NCBI RefSeq assembly: GCF_963678635.1
Contig: NC_087062.1
Location: forward strand, 51,556,028-51,616,027
Source: Symsagittifera roscoffensis
Taxonomy: Eukaryota; Xenacoelomorpha; Acoela; Convolutidae
Reading direction: 5' to 3'
DNA length: 60,000 nucleotides
This document shows positions 41,967 to 53,400 of the stretch, piece by piece (within the stretch, counting starts at the first letter, position 1; every line of letters begins with the position of its first letter). Position numbers and translations under genes: made by a program. Under the pieces are notes generated by a model, which was not told where the DNA came from, made no database searches, and worked only from the letters and a program-made list of their open reading frames with translations.

Positions 41967-42258
41967 GGTTGAACTCCAACAACACACACGGAGTAAACCT
42001 GAGGATGAAACAATTCAACTTAACTCACTTAATATCACCGTACCTGACCACTTAAGTTTACTGTCACGCAACGAAGTCAATAATCGGACGGGCTGAAACT
42101 ACTTTGTTTTATTTGAAGCGCACTGGCTTTCAGTTTCACCAATGGTGGGTGGGGGATCAGGCAAATTGGTTAAGTTCCAACAACACACGCGGAAGAAACC
42201 TGAGGATGAAAAAACTCAACTTAATTTGCCTGATATTTCGCTACCAGACCACTTAACA
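41967..42258. repeat. Duplicated leader segment in BEL-B
   Basis: About 90 bp at 41967-42058 recur at 42165-42252 (shared TCCAACAACACACRCGG, AAACCTGAGGATGAAA and AGACCACTTAA-like blocks) with roughly 80% identity. The first copy covers the codons just upstream of the extra ORF's ATG. Confidence 0.7.
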
Positions 42259-42904
42259 TTAGGTTGGTGTCATCTTACAGCACAGTTTCGCAGAATTCTG
42301 GAGACGTTTTGAGGATTTTTTTGCAATTTTTTTCTACTTTTTTCACAAACTTTTTCAGAAAATATTGGTCAGCAGGTTCGAGTCATAAACCAACCCAAAA
42401 AACTAGTCCAGTACCTCTTGTCTATGTTCCGATTTCACTGATTAAAATTCCGTTCACAAATATCCAAAAAATTTTGGTATCGAGAAAAAATATCAAGTCA
42501 GTTTGTCTATGTACCGACTGTAAGAAATTTCAGTTCAACGGAACTGTCCAAAAATTTTGGGTATTGAGAAAAATTACCGGGGGCTAGCTTGCGGGGAAAT
42601 TTCTAGCATATATGACATCGTGAATCAATTTTATAGCACAATTTGAAAGTTTTAAACTAGTCGAGTCTTACAGTTTTAATTGGAGATTGTCGACACCGGG
42701 AAAAAACCAAAACTTCGGGTGTCGAGAAAAATACAGCTCCACTTCGCCCAAAAGTCAACAATCAGGACACCTGAACAGGCCTCTCTTCCGCCAGTCTGCT
42801 CTTTCGCCTGTCTGCTGTATCGTCTGTCGGCTCTTTTGGCCAATCGCTCACTTTCGTCAAGTAAACTCTTTGACGAGTTTCGGCCAATTCGGTACTCTGA
42901 TGTT

Positions 42905-43115
42905 TCGTATTTTCGACCAAACGCCCACTTTCGGCCAAACGCCCAATTTCGGCCAACTGGTATCTGGTATTTTCGGCCAAACGCCCACTTTCGGCCAACT
43001 GTATGTGGTGTTTTCGGCCAAACGCCCACTTTCGGCCAACTGGTTATGTGGTATTTTCGGCCAAACGCTCACTTTCGGCCAACTGGTTATGTGGTATTTT
43101 CGGCCAAACACACAA
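42905..43115. repeat. Tandem 42/43-bp repeats in the BEL-B leader
   Basis: Four to five units containing TTTTCGGCCAAACGCCCAC and TTTCGGCCAACTGGTTATG. Starts fall near 42908, 42968, 43011, 43053 and 43096. Related single copies trail to 42840. Open frames on both strands here reflect the repeat. It lies about 250 bp inside the 5' LTR. Confidence 0.85.
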
Positions 43116-43346
43116 TTCAGCCTGGTGATCACTGATGATTTCGGGTCCCTTGTTGAAATAGGCCAAATAAAACACTCGTCGTGTCTCTCGTGTTGCAATA
43201 CTAATCTCGTGTTGCAATACTCGTGTTGCAATCTAGAAAGGGAATTATCAACGAGTATCTTGTGTCCCTTTGTCTCTTGTGTCTCGAGTACCTTGTCGTG
43301 GAAAAAACAAAAGACTTCGTATCCTCGTCTGTCTCAGAATAACACG

Positions 43347-43364
43347 ATCCCTCTGTGGGCGCCA
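43347..43364 (-). promoter_or_regulatory. Primer binding site of BEL-B
   Basis: Three T after the LTR end, the minus strand reads TGGCGCCCACAGAGGGAT. The first nine bases match the complement of lysine tRNA 3' ends (TGGCGCCCA); beyond that the match is weaker, so the primer tRNA is uncertain. Confidence 0.5.
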
Positions 43365-43367
43365 AAA

Positions 43368-43750
43368 TGTGCGCTCAATCTGAAAAAACTGTTAAAGACA
43401 AATTAAATTATGAGTATTTTTCGGTAAACACACATAACAAGAAATAAGCAATGTCAACGGTTTGCATAATCAAGATCACGAAATCAACTTGTTTCGGTAC
43501 AACTCGTTTTTGAGATAATTTCGTGCAAGCTAGCCACAAGAACCGGTCGGTAATGTCCTTGTGACAAATTGCTCTTTTTGGCGGTCAGTCTTAATCAAGG
43601 CTGAACCTAATTAGAACCAAAAAACAGTTAAAATAGGATGTACTTATTTTATATGCATCTATACTTTGTCTTAGTCCGCTTGGCCAACTGTGCTTATTTT
43701 ATATGCATCTATACTTGTTTTATTCTATACTCTTGTTTTGCATTGCAACA
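43368..43750 (-). repeat. 5' LTR of BEL-B
   Basis: 383 bp, same termini as the 3' LTR and near-identical over the first 275 bp. Near 43643-43700 the tRNA-like body is missing and the segment TTATTTTATATGCATCTATA is present twice, which looks like a replacement between short direct repeats. Confidence 0.9.
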
Positions 43751-44315
43751 ACCTAAAAACGCTGTTCATCTTCTTAGATTTGACGTGCCGCTGCTAATGT
43801 AAAAAAGTCTTCACTACTTCACAGATTGAAGGGTATCTATAACGAAACAAACACAGTAAAGTGAACCTTGCGGTATTTATCTGAGCATGCCTCTTTGAAT
43901 GAAAAACTTTGAAGGTTTATTAAAACTATCCAGTTGTCGCGCGTAAAGTTTTTGCGAAGTTTCTTTAAATCAAGCAGGGTCAATTTTACTTTTTTAGATG
44001 GCAGTAGATGTTTATAACTACTTTGAAAAATTCAAGGATTTGTATCTTGATTTCACAGAATGTTTTTTTTTCAAATGCTTGAAAAAATCACACAGAAAGA
44101 GCGAGAAAAGGGTATTTTAAAACTAGTTTTCCAACTTTTTTAATCACGAAACCGTCATTAAAGGTAATGACACATCAATCGTTAAAACACATCCGTCATT
44201 AGAGGCAATGATTTTTCCAAACATTAAAATCTTTTTATCTTTGAGAAACTTCTAGAACTGTTACCCACTGATAGAATAATCTCAGGTCATTTGTTAGATC
44301 TAATTCAGTTTTTTC
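43751..44315. other. Intergenic sequence
   Basis: AT-rich, no reading frame of note. CGTCATTA-containing short repeats occur at 44150-44210. No element ends seen. Confidence 0.4.
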
Positions 44316-44395
44316 GACCGAAATAGGCTTTTCTGAAGTCTTGATTGACAAAGTTGACCGAAATAGGCTTTTCTGAAGTCTTGATTGACAAAGTT
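44316..44395. repeat. Perfect tandem duplication of about 40 bp
   Basis: GACCGAAATAGGCTTTTCTG through TTGACAAAGTT occurs twice in direct succession. A recent local duplication or an assembly artefact. Confidence 0.85.
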
Positions 44396-45595
44396 ATTTA
44401 TCGTTTTTTTTTAGTTGTGAAAGTGCGAAACTTGAAAAGAGTGGTAGAAGCAGACTCTGTGCTGAAATTATTTTTGTTCTGATCATCATTAATCAACTCG
44501 TTGACGTTGATATGAGTGTGCCATGCCATAATTATGCTGACGATAGGAAATCGCTCATCACTTTTCCAGACCTTATAGTTCTTTGACAGTTGGCTGAAAG
44601 ATGTGTGGGGATCCTTCAGACTGGCATTCAAGCCGGAGAACATTATGTTACTAAAAATAGGTTTTGCATTAAAAATTTGAGCTCAAACGATATGCCAGAA
44701 GCTTTGTAGTATTTCTGATTAAAAATGCCACTGAAAAAAAAAACAGAATCCTCGAATAAGATACTGACAATAAAATTTGATTATAAAGCATTTCAGTACA
44801 CTACTGCTCATCTAGCTCGCTTGTTTGCAATTTCATGACATCAGCATTGTAGTAGCTGTTTTTTGGTCTGACTGGTAAACAAGTTTATAGCATTTAACGC
44901 ATCTAGTTTGCAGCTGCTCGTTTCTTAGTTTTGTCGAACTGTAGAGGGCGTAAATCTGCAGCTCTTACCCATCAACCCTGGCTGCAGTTTGACTATCAAC
45001 TCAGTTTCAAATTTGTAACGCATCTTTTTCAACTTTTACGATGCTTCTACGATGCTCAGTACTATGCTTCTGCCCGTGCTCTGCTAAGAGAAAACCGTGA
45101 GTCTAGACTTCAAGTAAGAAAAAATGAACATGTCAGTAAAGTTTGACCTATGCAGTTTGACCTATGCAGTCCTTAAATTTTTTTGAGCGCATTCTTGAAA
45201 CATTGGAAAAACTGATCAAATGATAAAATTGTCAAATTTGGAACAATTTTATGAACAGTTTGTTTATTTACTATTCTTTAATGCTAAGTTTTTTCCAAAA
45301 ATTGAAAGTAAGTATACTTTAATTTTAATTTCAATCTGTTTACTGGAAGGAAAGCATCAATTAATGTTACTGGGAGCTTTCTTGACCAATTCGCAGATCA
45401 TTTAGCTCCCACTGATTTTCGACTTGGCCAACTTTGCACAAAAAACGATATGGTTACGTTCAAACTGGTGTTGCTAAGTTATAATAGTTTATTGCTCATC
45501 AATGAGAGAAATAAGAAAACTAAAACTATTTCTTTGCCTGTAGGTTGGTCAAGATTGAATAATGTCTTTCTCGGATTTAGTTTTCGAAAAATTTT
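44396..45595. other. Intergenic sequence, short frames only
   Basis: Frames of 61 to 81 codons on both strands (44398-44643 minus, 44931-45146 plus, 45220-45405 plus) lack recognisable motifs. No repeat structure seen. Confidence 0.35.
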
Positions 45596-46102
45596 TGTTC
45601 CGACTTTCGTAACGAAATTAGCGGAATATTTGTGCTCGGGTGGGTTTTTTTTCTTCAAACAAACTTCGACTTTTTAACTAGCCGTTTTTGACAATTTTTC
45701 TATATCATTCGAAATTTATTGTTGTCCTGAGCTCAAATTTGAAAAAATATTTTACCTGTGATTATTTTGCGTCAAGTTATGTGGGTTTAAAGATTGGGAC
45801 AATAAACGCGCCATATATTTTGCGCTATTAATGCGTCAGCAGAGATTAAATCCGTCTCAGAAATCGTTCCAAATTGGTTCAAGGAAGCTTAATTTGATTT
45901 GTTAATAGGAGCCAAGTCTACCAATTTTTTTACTTTATATGGCGTGTGGGAGGATGTTTTTAACAAAAACTCTCAAAGTTTTTTTACAAAAACTTTAAAC
46001 TTTATTTCATTACATTTAAATTTTTCATATTATTACTGCTCAATAGACCCTAAAAGGCAATCAGAACTTTCAGGGCTTCGCCTTGAAACAAGCAGTCTTG
46101 TT
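45596..46102 (+). repeat. Helentron-like repeat, nearly full length (H9)
   Basis: Starts TGTTCCGACTTTCG and ends with a mutated 3' hairpin (CAGGGCTTCGCCTTG) and AGCAGTCTTGTT. The interior order is the same as H4 to H7. Confidence 0.7.
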
Positions 46103-46149
46103 TTCTTCTGTTTCGGGTATTTTTTGATAAAATTTGTCATAGAGAGTGA

Positions 46150-47240
46150 TTCGGCGGCTGCTTTTTGAATAAAGCTGAGATAAATTTGCAGAAATCGATA
46201 GCCAATGGAAACATGAACTACAAGATAAAACTAGCTGTAGTACACACCATGGTATTTTTACTTAAATAAAGAAAATTTCTCACATTACTATCAAGATCAA
46301 AATGTTCTGCGAGTAAAAAGCAATCCTAATCAAACAAATTTGTCAGCCTAAAGCTAATTGTCTCTGAAATATGCTTCTGCCTGTGCTTCTGTCTATGAGG
46401 AAACCGCTGCTTCTTGAACAAAGCTGAGATAGGTTCACCGAAATTGATAGCCAATGGACACATGGATCAAATGATGAAGCTATATAATACCGCTGTATTA
46501 AAAACAACAGTAGTTTTTCCGATTTTCAAAGAAAACGGAATTTTATGCTCGGTGTGGTTTTTTTTATTCAGTCAATTTTCGCCGACCAAAATAATAGTTT
46601 TTAACAAACATTTTTCTACCAATTCGAAGTTCAATTTTAAAAAGATATTTTACCTCCAATTATTTTTTGTAAAATTCTGGCGGCTTGAAACTTGACAAAT
46701 TGCCCAGGTTCTGGACTAATTTATGCTCGCTTTGAAGGATTTGTTCAAATTGCTGAGAACTTAACGCGAAATTTTTATGCGTGGCAAATTATCCCGCACA
46801 ACAAAGCTGTTTAAAATTGAATTGAGGCTAGCTAATCGGTCGTTTTATTTTCTTACGACTCAGTTTCACACTTGATATTGTTCAAATTTTATAGTTTGAA
46901 CAATATCAAGCTCAAAATGTTCTGTGAGTAAAAAGCAACCCTGATCAAACAAACTTGTTAGCCTAAAGCTAATTGTCTTTGAAATATGATTCTGTCCGTG
47001 TGACGCTATGAGAAAACCACTGCTTTTTGAACAAAGTTGAGATAGGTATACGGAAATCGATAGCCAATGGAAACATGAATCAAATGATGAAGCTACCGCT
47101 GTAGTATAAACCACAGTAGTTTTTTTCGTAAAAAAGAATATCTGTCACATTTTTATCAAAATCAAAATCTTCTGCGAGTAAAGCAACCCTGATTAAACAC
47201 ATTTGTCAGTCTAAAAGTAATTGTCTTTGAGATAATCAAT
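46150..47240. repeat. Three-copy array of a roughly 240-bp unit, interrupted
   Basis: Two alternating blocks. A has GAACAAAGCTGAGATAGG and AATCGATAGCCAATGGA (46153, 46396, 47015). B has GCGAGTAAAAAGCAA and AGCCTAAAGCTAATTGTCT (46265, 46905, 47140). Order A-B-A-insert-B-A-B. The insert (46511-46904) is a degraded Helentron-like copy with CGGAATTTTATGCTCGG. Copies are about 80-90% alike by eye. No coding role apparent. Confidence 0.7.
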
Positions 47241-47312
47241 TTGATAAAATATCACTAGATTTTGTTGAGCTGATCTTCTTTTCAAGCCGATAGTGTTCTC
47301 TTATGTTTGAAT

Positions 47313-47597
47313 ATGCCATGTATGGAAGGAGTTGAAACGTCCATAACTAAGGCGATCAAATCAAAAACAATAAAAACTGGAATGGCCACTGCTAGCCGTG
47401 GCCTAAAATCACCAAAGAAAACTCGGCTGAGTGCGCAATCCCCTGAAAAGTTGTTCAAAAACTGTTATTTTATTTGCGATAGCATGCCAATCGAAGACAG
47501 AAAAGTATCGCAAAAGACAGCAAAAAAATCAAAATTCTGGCATGCCGACAACAAAAACTACTCAACATTTCTGATCGGCCGTTTTCTGTTTGCGTAA
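47313..47597 (+). other. Lys/Ser-rich open frame of about 94 codons, unassigned
   Basis: From the first ATG (47313) the product is basic, with KAIKSKTIKTGMATASRG, KSPKKTRLSAQSPEKLF and SQKTAKKSKFWH. Base composition is less AT-rich than its surroundings. No domain recognised, no flanking exon identified. It could be an exon or element fragment, or chance. Confidence 0.25.
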
Positions 47598-47959
47598 TGT
47601 TATAATATGGAAAAAGAACGTATTAACGACGCACTACTGCAATTAAGGAAATGGGGACTATTTTCCGAGGCTCTAATGAAAGCAAGATCTTGTGGCGAAT
47701 AAGTTACCACAGCTTATGGTTTGGCCCTACCAGCATGTCATTGCGAGACCCATTAACTCCATGCCAGGGTTGAATTTCACTATAGGCTCAAGTTGCTAAA
47801 AAAACAGCCCACTCAATAAAAAAATTACAAAAGAATCCCGGGTTGAGCTCACATTGAAAATTAGCGATAAAAAAGTGAAAAAAAAACAGCGATCGCCATC
47901 GATGAATTATCGATGTCCATTGCCACAATAGCAAATTTTATCGATAAATACCCGGGTCG
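47598..47959. other. Intergenic sequence
   Basis: No frame or repeat recognised. A small inverted motif, GCGATCGCCATCGATG with ATCGATGTCCATTGCC, lies at 47890-47925. Confidence 0.35.
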
Positions 47960-49165
47960 AGGTCCCAGACTCATGTCCAGACTTTAAGGGTCGCGCCACA
48001 TCCGGATATAGACCCAAATTGCATAGTCGCGCCGAGAGTTTGAGTCTGGAAAGTTTGGACATGAGTCGCGCCGTGGGCCGCAAAAGTCTGGACATACCAA
48101 AATTTGGTCGCGAAAGTCTGGAAATGGGTCGCGAAAGTCTGGAAATACCAAAATTTGGTCGCCAAAGTCTGGACATGGGTCGCGAGAGCCTGTGTCCAGT
48201 CTTTTGCGACCCATGTCTAGACTTTCACCAAATTTTGGTATGTTCCGATTTTCGCGACCTATATCCAGACTTTCGCGCCGTCTCCGCGATGGTCTGGAAA
48301 GTAGCGCCCTCTCCGCCTTGGTCTGAAAAGTCGCGCTGTCTCCACCTTGGTCTGGAAAGTCGCACCGTATCCACCTCAGTCGCGAGGAATATAATCTTGG
48401 TCGCGCCGTCTCCACCTCGGTCTGGAAAGTCGCGCCGTCTCAGTCTTGGTCTGAAAAGTGGCGCCGTCTCCGCATTGGTCTGAAAAGGCGCGCCGTCTCC
48501 ACTCTGGACACGAAAGTCGCGCCGCTTCCAAAACGACTGCAATGAAATGGTTATTGGTCGCGCCGTCTCCGCTTCGGTCTGCAAAGACGCGCCGTCTCCA
48601 CCTCGGTCGCGAAAGTCTTGAAAGTGCACATTTTGGTCGCGCTGGCCAAGCCGGTCGCGCCGTTGCCTTTGGAGTCGCGCCGTTTCCTGAGTCGCGCCGT
48701 ATCCACCTTGGTCGCGAAAGTCGCGCCGTCTCCACCTCGGTCGAGAAAGCCCTGAAAGACTTTTTAAAAGTCGCGCCGTCTCCATGTTGGTCTGGAAAGT
48801 CGCGCCGTCTCCATCTAGTTCTGGAAAGTCTGGAAATAGCTAAGTTTGGTCGCGCCGGTCACGCCATTTCCTGAGCCGCAGGATCGCACCATATCCGCCT
48901 CGGTCGCGAAAGTCGCGCCTTAGTTTTTCGGTGGCAAAAGTCTGGAAATGGCAACTATTGGTCGCGAGATTCTGGACATACCAAATATGAGTCGCGATGT
49001 TTTGGTCGCGCCACCTCCGCTTCGTTCGCGATAGTCGCGACGGATCATCATGGTCGCAAAAGTCTGGAAATGCCATGTTTTGGTCGCCAGAGTCTGGACA
49101 TGCCTAATTTTGGTCTGGAAAGTCGGGACATGCCAAAATTTTGTCGCGAAAGTCTGGACATGAGC
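47960..49165. repeat. GC-rich minisatellite with 29- and 30-bp units
   Basis: Flanking zones (48050-48270 and 48940-49160) are built from a 30-bp unit with GGTCGCGAAAGTCTGGAAAT and CCAAAATTT. The centre (48280-48830) uses a 29-bp unit with GTCGCGCCGTCTCCACCTCG and GTCTGGAAA. Units are diverged, some in mosaic order. Several long frames on both strands (48019-48483, 48225-48785, 48376-48735, 48458-48874) are consequences of a stop-free repeat. Much GC-richer than the window average. Confidence 0.88.
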
Positions 49166-49257
49166 CTGGGAACTCGACCCGGGTATCGCTAATTTATCTT
49201 ATTTTCAGCGATGAAACAGCAATAAAAAACCTATCAAAATGAAAAAAAAAATGCTCT

Positions 49258-49330
49258 AGCAGGGCTTCGATCCCCTATCCTTCAGATTTGTAGAACCAAA
49301 TTCTACTGAGACCACTCAGAAGCACAAAAA
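49258..49330 (-). other. Degraded tRNA-like sequence
   Basis: The minus-strand reading has an imperfect B-box (GGGATCGAAGCCC) and a stem with loop ATTTGGTTCTACAAAT that could be an anticodon arm. The A-box and acceptor stem do not fit well. Perhaps a tRNA pseudogene or SINE head. Confidence 0.25.
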
Positions 49331-49412
49331 AAAACGTGCAACTGTTGGCAAACCTAATAATATATACCAAACAAAAACGCAACTTCTTCCGAATAAAGCA
49401 AAACATTTTAAG

Positions 49413-49982
49413 CAGGCGCGGATCTAGGAATTTCTCGAGGGGGGGGGGGCGGATTTTCAAAATAATTTTTTTTTAGGTCAACCAAATTGAACTTCTGAGC
49501 TCTCCAAAATCACTATAAACACCCTAATTTGACAAATTTTTCTGCGCCGCAGGAAAATTTGAGAAAAAACAGTCCACAAAATGCGTTTTTATGCAATTTT
49601 TGGAAAATTTCGACCAAAAAATTGCGTTTTTTCGGCGCGCCGGTCATTTAAAGGTCATTCAGTCAACAATGGATATCTCAAAATAGTACAAAGGGGGGAC
49701 CCTTTGGGTAGGCAGGGGTCGAATCCCTGAATGATAGCGTCCGCCAACTGGCGATACGNNNNNNNNNNNNNNNNNNNNNNNNNNNNNNNNNNNNNNNNNN
49801 NNNNNNNNNNNNNNNNNNNNNNNNNNNNNNNNNNNNNNNNNNNNNNNNNNNNNNNNNNNNNNNNNNNNNNNNNNNNNNNNNNNNNNNNNNNNNNNNNNNN
49901 NNNNNNNNNNNNNNNNNNNNNNNNNNNNNNNNNNNNNNNNNNNNNNNNNNNNNNNNNNGAGAAAATCCTAGATCCGCCCCTG
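49413..49982. mobile_element. hAT-type MITE(s) spanning an assembly gap
   Basis: Starts CAGGCGCGGATCTAGG at 49413 and ends CTAGATCCGCCCCTG at 49982, the same termini as the MITE at 22839. Because 200 N lie inside and the flanks (ATTTTAAG and TTTACAAA) do not match, this may be two copies joined across the gap. It contains GGGGTCGAATCCCTG at 49718, a B-box-like sequence, just before the gap. Confidence 0.6.
49759..49958. other. Assembly gap (200 N)
   Basis: Exactly 200 undetermined bases inside a hAT-type repeat, a likely cause of the assembly break. Confidence 0.97.
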
Positions 49983-50400
49983 TTTACAAACATTGTAGGC
50001 CGTACGGTCAGAATTTGAAAACGTCTGCAATAAGCACGTGGTTGACGCAGAAAGTAATTTAATTTTTCCGCGGTGCCAAACAAATTTAAAGAAGAAAAAA
50101 ACAATTCCAATTGATTTTTATTGATATAAACTTAACTTTGAGTCCAAAAAAAAGATTATAATCCGGGAGAAGAAAAAGTTGTCTTTTTTAAAATTTTATT
50201 AATTAACATATGTTCTGTTTGATTAGAAACGAAAGATCATCTCCTCAAAAGAAAAAGATAAATACTTGTCGTTGTCACTAGAAGCACTTAGTTGATTAGT
50301 CGATTGTCTTGACAACAGAATTGAAACCGCTCAATTTGATCTTTCGAATTTCTTTTTTTAAAACTTTTTTATACATTTGACTTATTCAATGAAATTTTAT
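49983..50400. other. AT-rich intergenic sequence
   Basis: No reading frame, terminal repeat or tRNA-like box seen. Confidence 0.4.
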
Positions 50401-53400
50401 AACAGCAAATTTTCTACTTTTTTCTTAACTACCACCAAGTATGACGCTCCCGTAACTGCCAGTGACCTAAATATGAGAGGAGTCAGTTAGAGTCCCAGAC
50501 ATGCGAGCTCAGATTTTTTTTTCGTTTTTTATTACTTTGAACGATTTGAAATTACTGAATTCAATTGAATAAAACACATATAATGTCATTCGAAAGCTGT
50601 TTTGTCTACCCGCAGGTCCGGGGCCGATCAGCCCCCCAAACAATTTGTCATTTAAGATTCTATCGTCAAGTGTTTAATGATAACTAAAGTTTTGCTTTTT
50701 TGTAAAACCAATGTAGCGCTCTTCCCACCGTTAGTTGCACGAGTTATTAGTAAAAAGTACATCAAGGTTCTCATTCGGGCGGTAATTAAGTAAAAGGCGT
50801 GACAGTATACAGATGCACTTATGAAAAAGTGAAGCAAAACGTGCAAATAGCAAAAAGCTTAGAATCTTGACCACGCCTTGACCACCTTGGGTGATGTGCA
50901 TTTTCCGCAACCTTTTTGGACAAGCGCACGCCACGCAAGAGTTCCATCATTCTCGAACGCGCAGCCAATTTTGTAAGATTATGAATTTAGCGCAAATTTT
51001 CATATTTTTGTTTACTTTTTCAACTCGCTAAATTTCTAACAGTGAAAGATTTACCAAAAGTGTTTATTAGCAAGTTCGCTTGCCAAGTGTATCTGTCGAA
51101 TCCGCACAAAATGAGCAGACCGGTTACAATCTCCAACTGGTACGACTTAATCGATGAATAATTTATCTTGAAATAAAGTTTGAGAAATGCTTGAAATGCT
51201 GAGTGTGATCTTTCGATTTTCAGTTTATCTTGCTTTTGACATTTTGATCATTTGCATGTTATTTTTTTTTTCAAAAAAAAAACGGGTTCAATTACTACTC
51301 TAATCTTGACTCTCATTCAGTAAGTCATTGCCAGGGTCTGGTGGAGAGATGGTAAAGCTTTCGACGGAAAATCTAGAGGAGTCAATTCAAGTCCCAAATG
51401 AGGGAGTTCAGAATTTTTTCTTCATTTTTTGATCTATTTGAAAATACTGATATCATTTTAATAAATTTGTTTGCAGTGTCCTCCACGCTATTTGAAAGCC
51501 ACAATTAAATTAGGCTGTTTTGCGTTTCCGCAGGAGCGCAACGGCTTAAAAACAAGTTTTTAGCTACAAGTCGATCGTCAATTTTTGATATCGATTGGTT
51601 TTCATGATTTGATTTTTTCAATCAAATTTTTGTGATTGGCACAATGGGTATAAAAAAAAACTGGGATTTCATATACAAAAGAAACTTTTCATATTTGGCT
51701 GGAAACAAGATTCACTTACCGAGTGCAAACAGCAAAAAGATAGAAAAACTGATCCTCCGGTTGATTGGCTTTTTCCACCATTTTCTCGTGCGAGCTCGCA
51801 CACACAAGCGAAATCAGACTTTTCTTCACAAGCAACCACGACATATAACATTATGGATCTGGGGAACCAAAAGCAACCTGAGGGCTCATCGTTATTTTTT
51901 CGTTGTGTTCTTTCAATCGTGACTAGCTCGAAAGTAAGGAAAACGACAAAAGGTGAAGTCTAGTTTTCATTTGGCTTCCTGGAAGAAATCCTTCTGTTTC
52001 TCGGAAAAAAGGGGGATGAAAAAAAAACAATGCCTTGTTTTGACAATTTCTTATGTTTTAATTTTGAAATCTTTATAGCCCAGCGTACATAAATTAGTTC
52101 CACATGCCGTATGACCAGGTTCAAATCCCAATCAATTTTTTCGGTTTTAATTTCTCAGCTTGCTTCTTTTGAAGCAGTGAAAGATTTCAAAAAAATGTTT
52201 ACTCTAATCTGAAAAGTTGCTGATTGAGAGTATCTAATGCACAATCCCATACTAAGTGAACAAGTTCGAGGAGTCTCCATCCAAGAGTAATAAAGTTCTC
52301 TTGTTTGAAGTTAAAATTATCATATGTTCATTTAGATCCGAATCGATCGAAATGGGATATTCAATTATCCTGATTGAAAAAAAGAAATATTTAGGGTCTT
52401 TATTAGTCCCTTCTATGAGATCAGTCATTTTTTTCACAAACTTTTTATAACTGCTCGGCCTGATCATAGAAATTTTTCTAATTTTGTCCACTTGATCAAT
52501 TGGACGGCCTTTCATAAAAAAGCAGATTAATTTTTTCTTTTTTCTTCAGCACCATTCACTGTATCCCTACATTTAACTGACAGTAAAATAGCAATGCATT
52601 TAACCAAAATGCCAGAAGAGCCAGTTCGAGTCCCATATGTACCAGTTCAGGTTTTTTCATACTCTTTTTTGTTTTGATCGATTTGAAGTTTTTGAAATCT
52701 TTAAAAAGATTTTTTTTTGTGTAAATTTTTACAAAAATTAAACTTGCACTAGCTTATCACGCTGTTTTGTGTCCCCACAGGAGTTAAAAAGATACAGTTC
52801 TCCAAACTATTTTTCACTCGCTATTCGATCGTCAATTGTTGATGTCAATTTGAATTCAAGATTTGCTTTTTTCAATTAACTAAAAATTGATGAGCAGTTG
52901 GTCATTATTTGAGTCAAGGGGAGTTCAGGTACATCGCCATAGCTCAAACTGAGATCTGAAAGAACGAGTTACTGACAGGGTGCATACAGCAAAATCCGCA
53001 AACTACCCTTTCCCCCTTGCGCCATGACCCTGAGTGATCGGCGTTTTTCTGCCTCACTTCCAGACATATAACCGTGACATGTTTTCCCTGCTAGGTAAAA
53101 GACAAAATTGGAAGTTCAGTTTCCTTTCGGTTATCTGGATGATTTTTCAGCGTTTTTCCGGGACAAGCGGGGAAATTAAAAAGAAGAACGGACTTAATAT
53201 TGCAAAATTTAAAAGTTTCTTTTTAAATAACACCAAGGCCGAGCTAGAACGTATCTGTTTTGGTTCCACCCGCTTAATGACCAGGTTCAGTTCTTGATAA
53301 AAGACGGATATTATTTCACTTTTTTTCTCGAATTGTTCGTTTTACTTATTTCTCATTTTTTCTGTTCGGAAAAATGGGTGGACAAGTTTGTCTGTCGCGT

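Larger units (their letters stand above)
34038..43750 (-). mobile_element. Structurally complete BEL/Pao retrotransposon (BEL-B)
   Basis: A 9.7-kb minus-strand element with LTRs at 34038-34490 and 43368-43750 and a perfect 5-bp duplication ACCTA (34033-34037 and 43751-43755). Order from the 5' LTR: primer site, 2.2-kb leader with tandem repeats and an extra ORF, gag, protease, RT, RNase H, integrase, polypurine tract, LTR. About five mismatches over 275 aligned LTR bases suggest a fairly young insertion, but gag and pol carry frameshifts and one in-frame stop. Confidence 0.92.

Noticed and set aside
42905-43115. CRISPR-like array of regularly spaced repeats
   Set aside because: Units are directly tandem without unique spacers and sit in a eukaryotic retrotransposon leader.
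42680-43406. Open frames of 124-239 codons in the BEL-B leader
   Set aside because: They run through the tandem 42/43-bp repeats and into the LTR, and the element's own coding strand order does not need them. Repeat-driven.
48019-48874. Long open frames on both strands (119-186 codons)
   Set aside because: They lie entirely in the 29/30-bp minisatellite, whose unit has no stop in most phases. The openness is a property of the repeat and not evidence of a gene.
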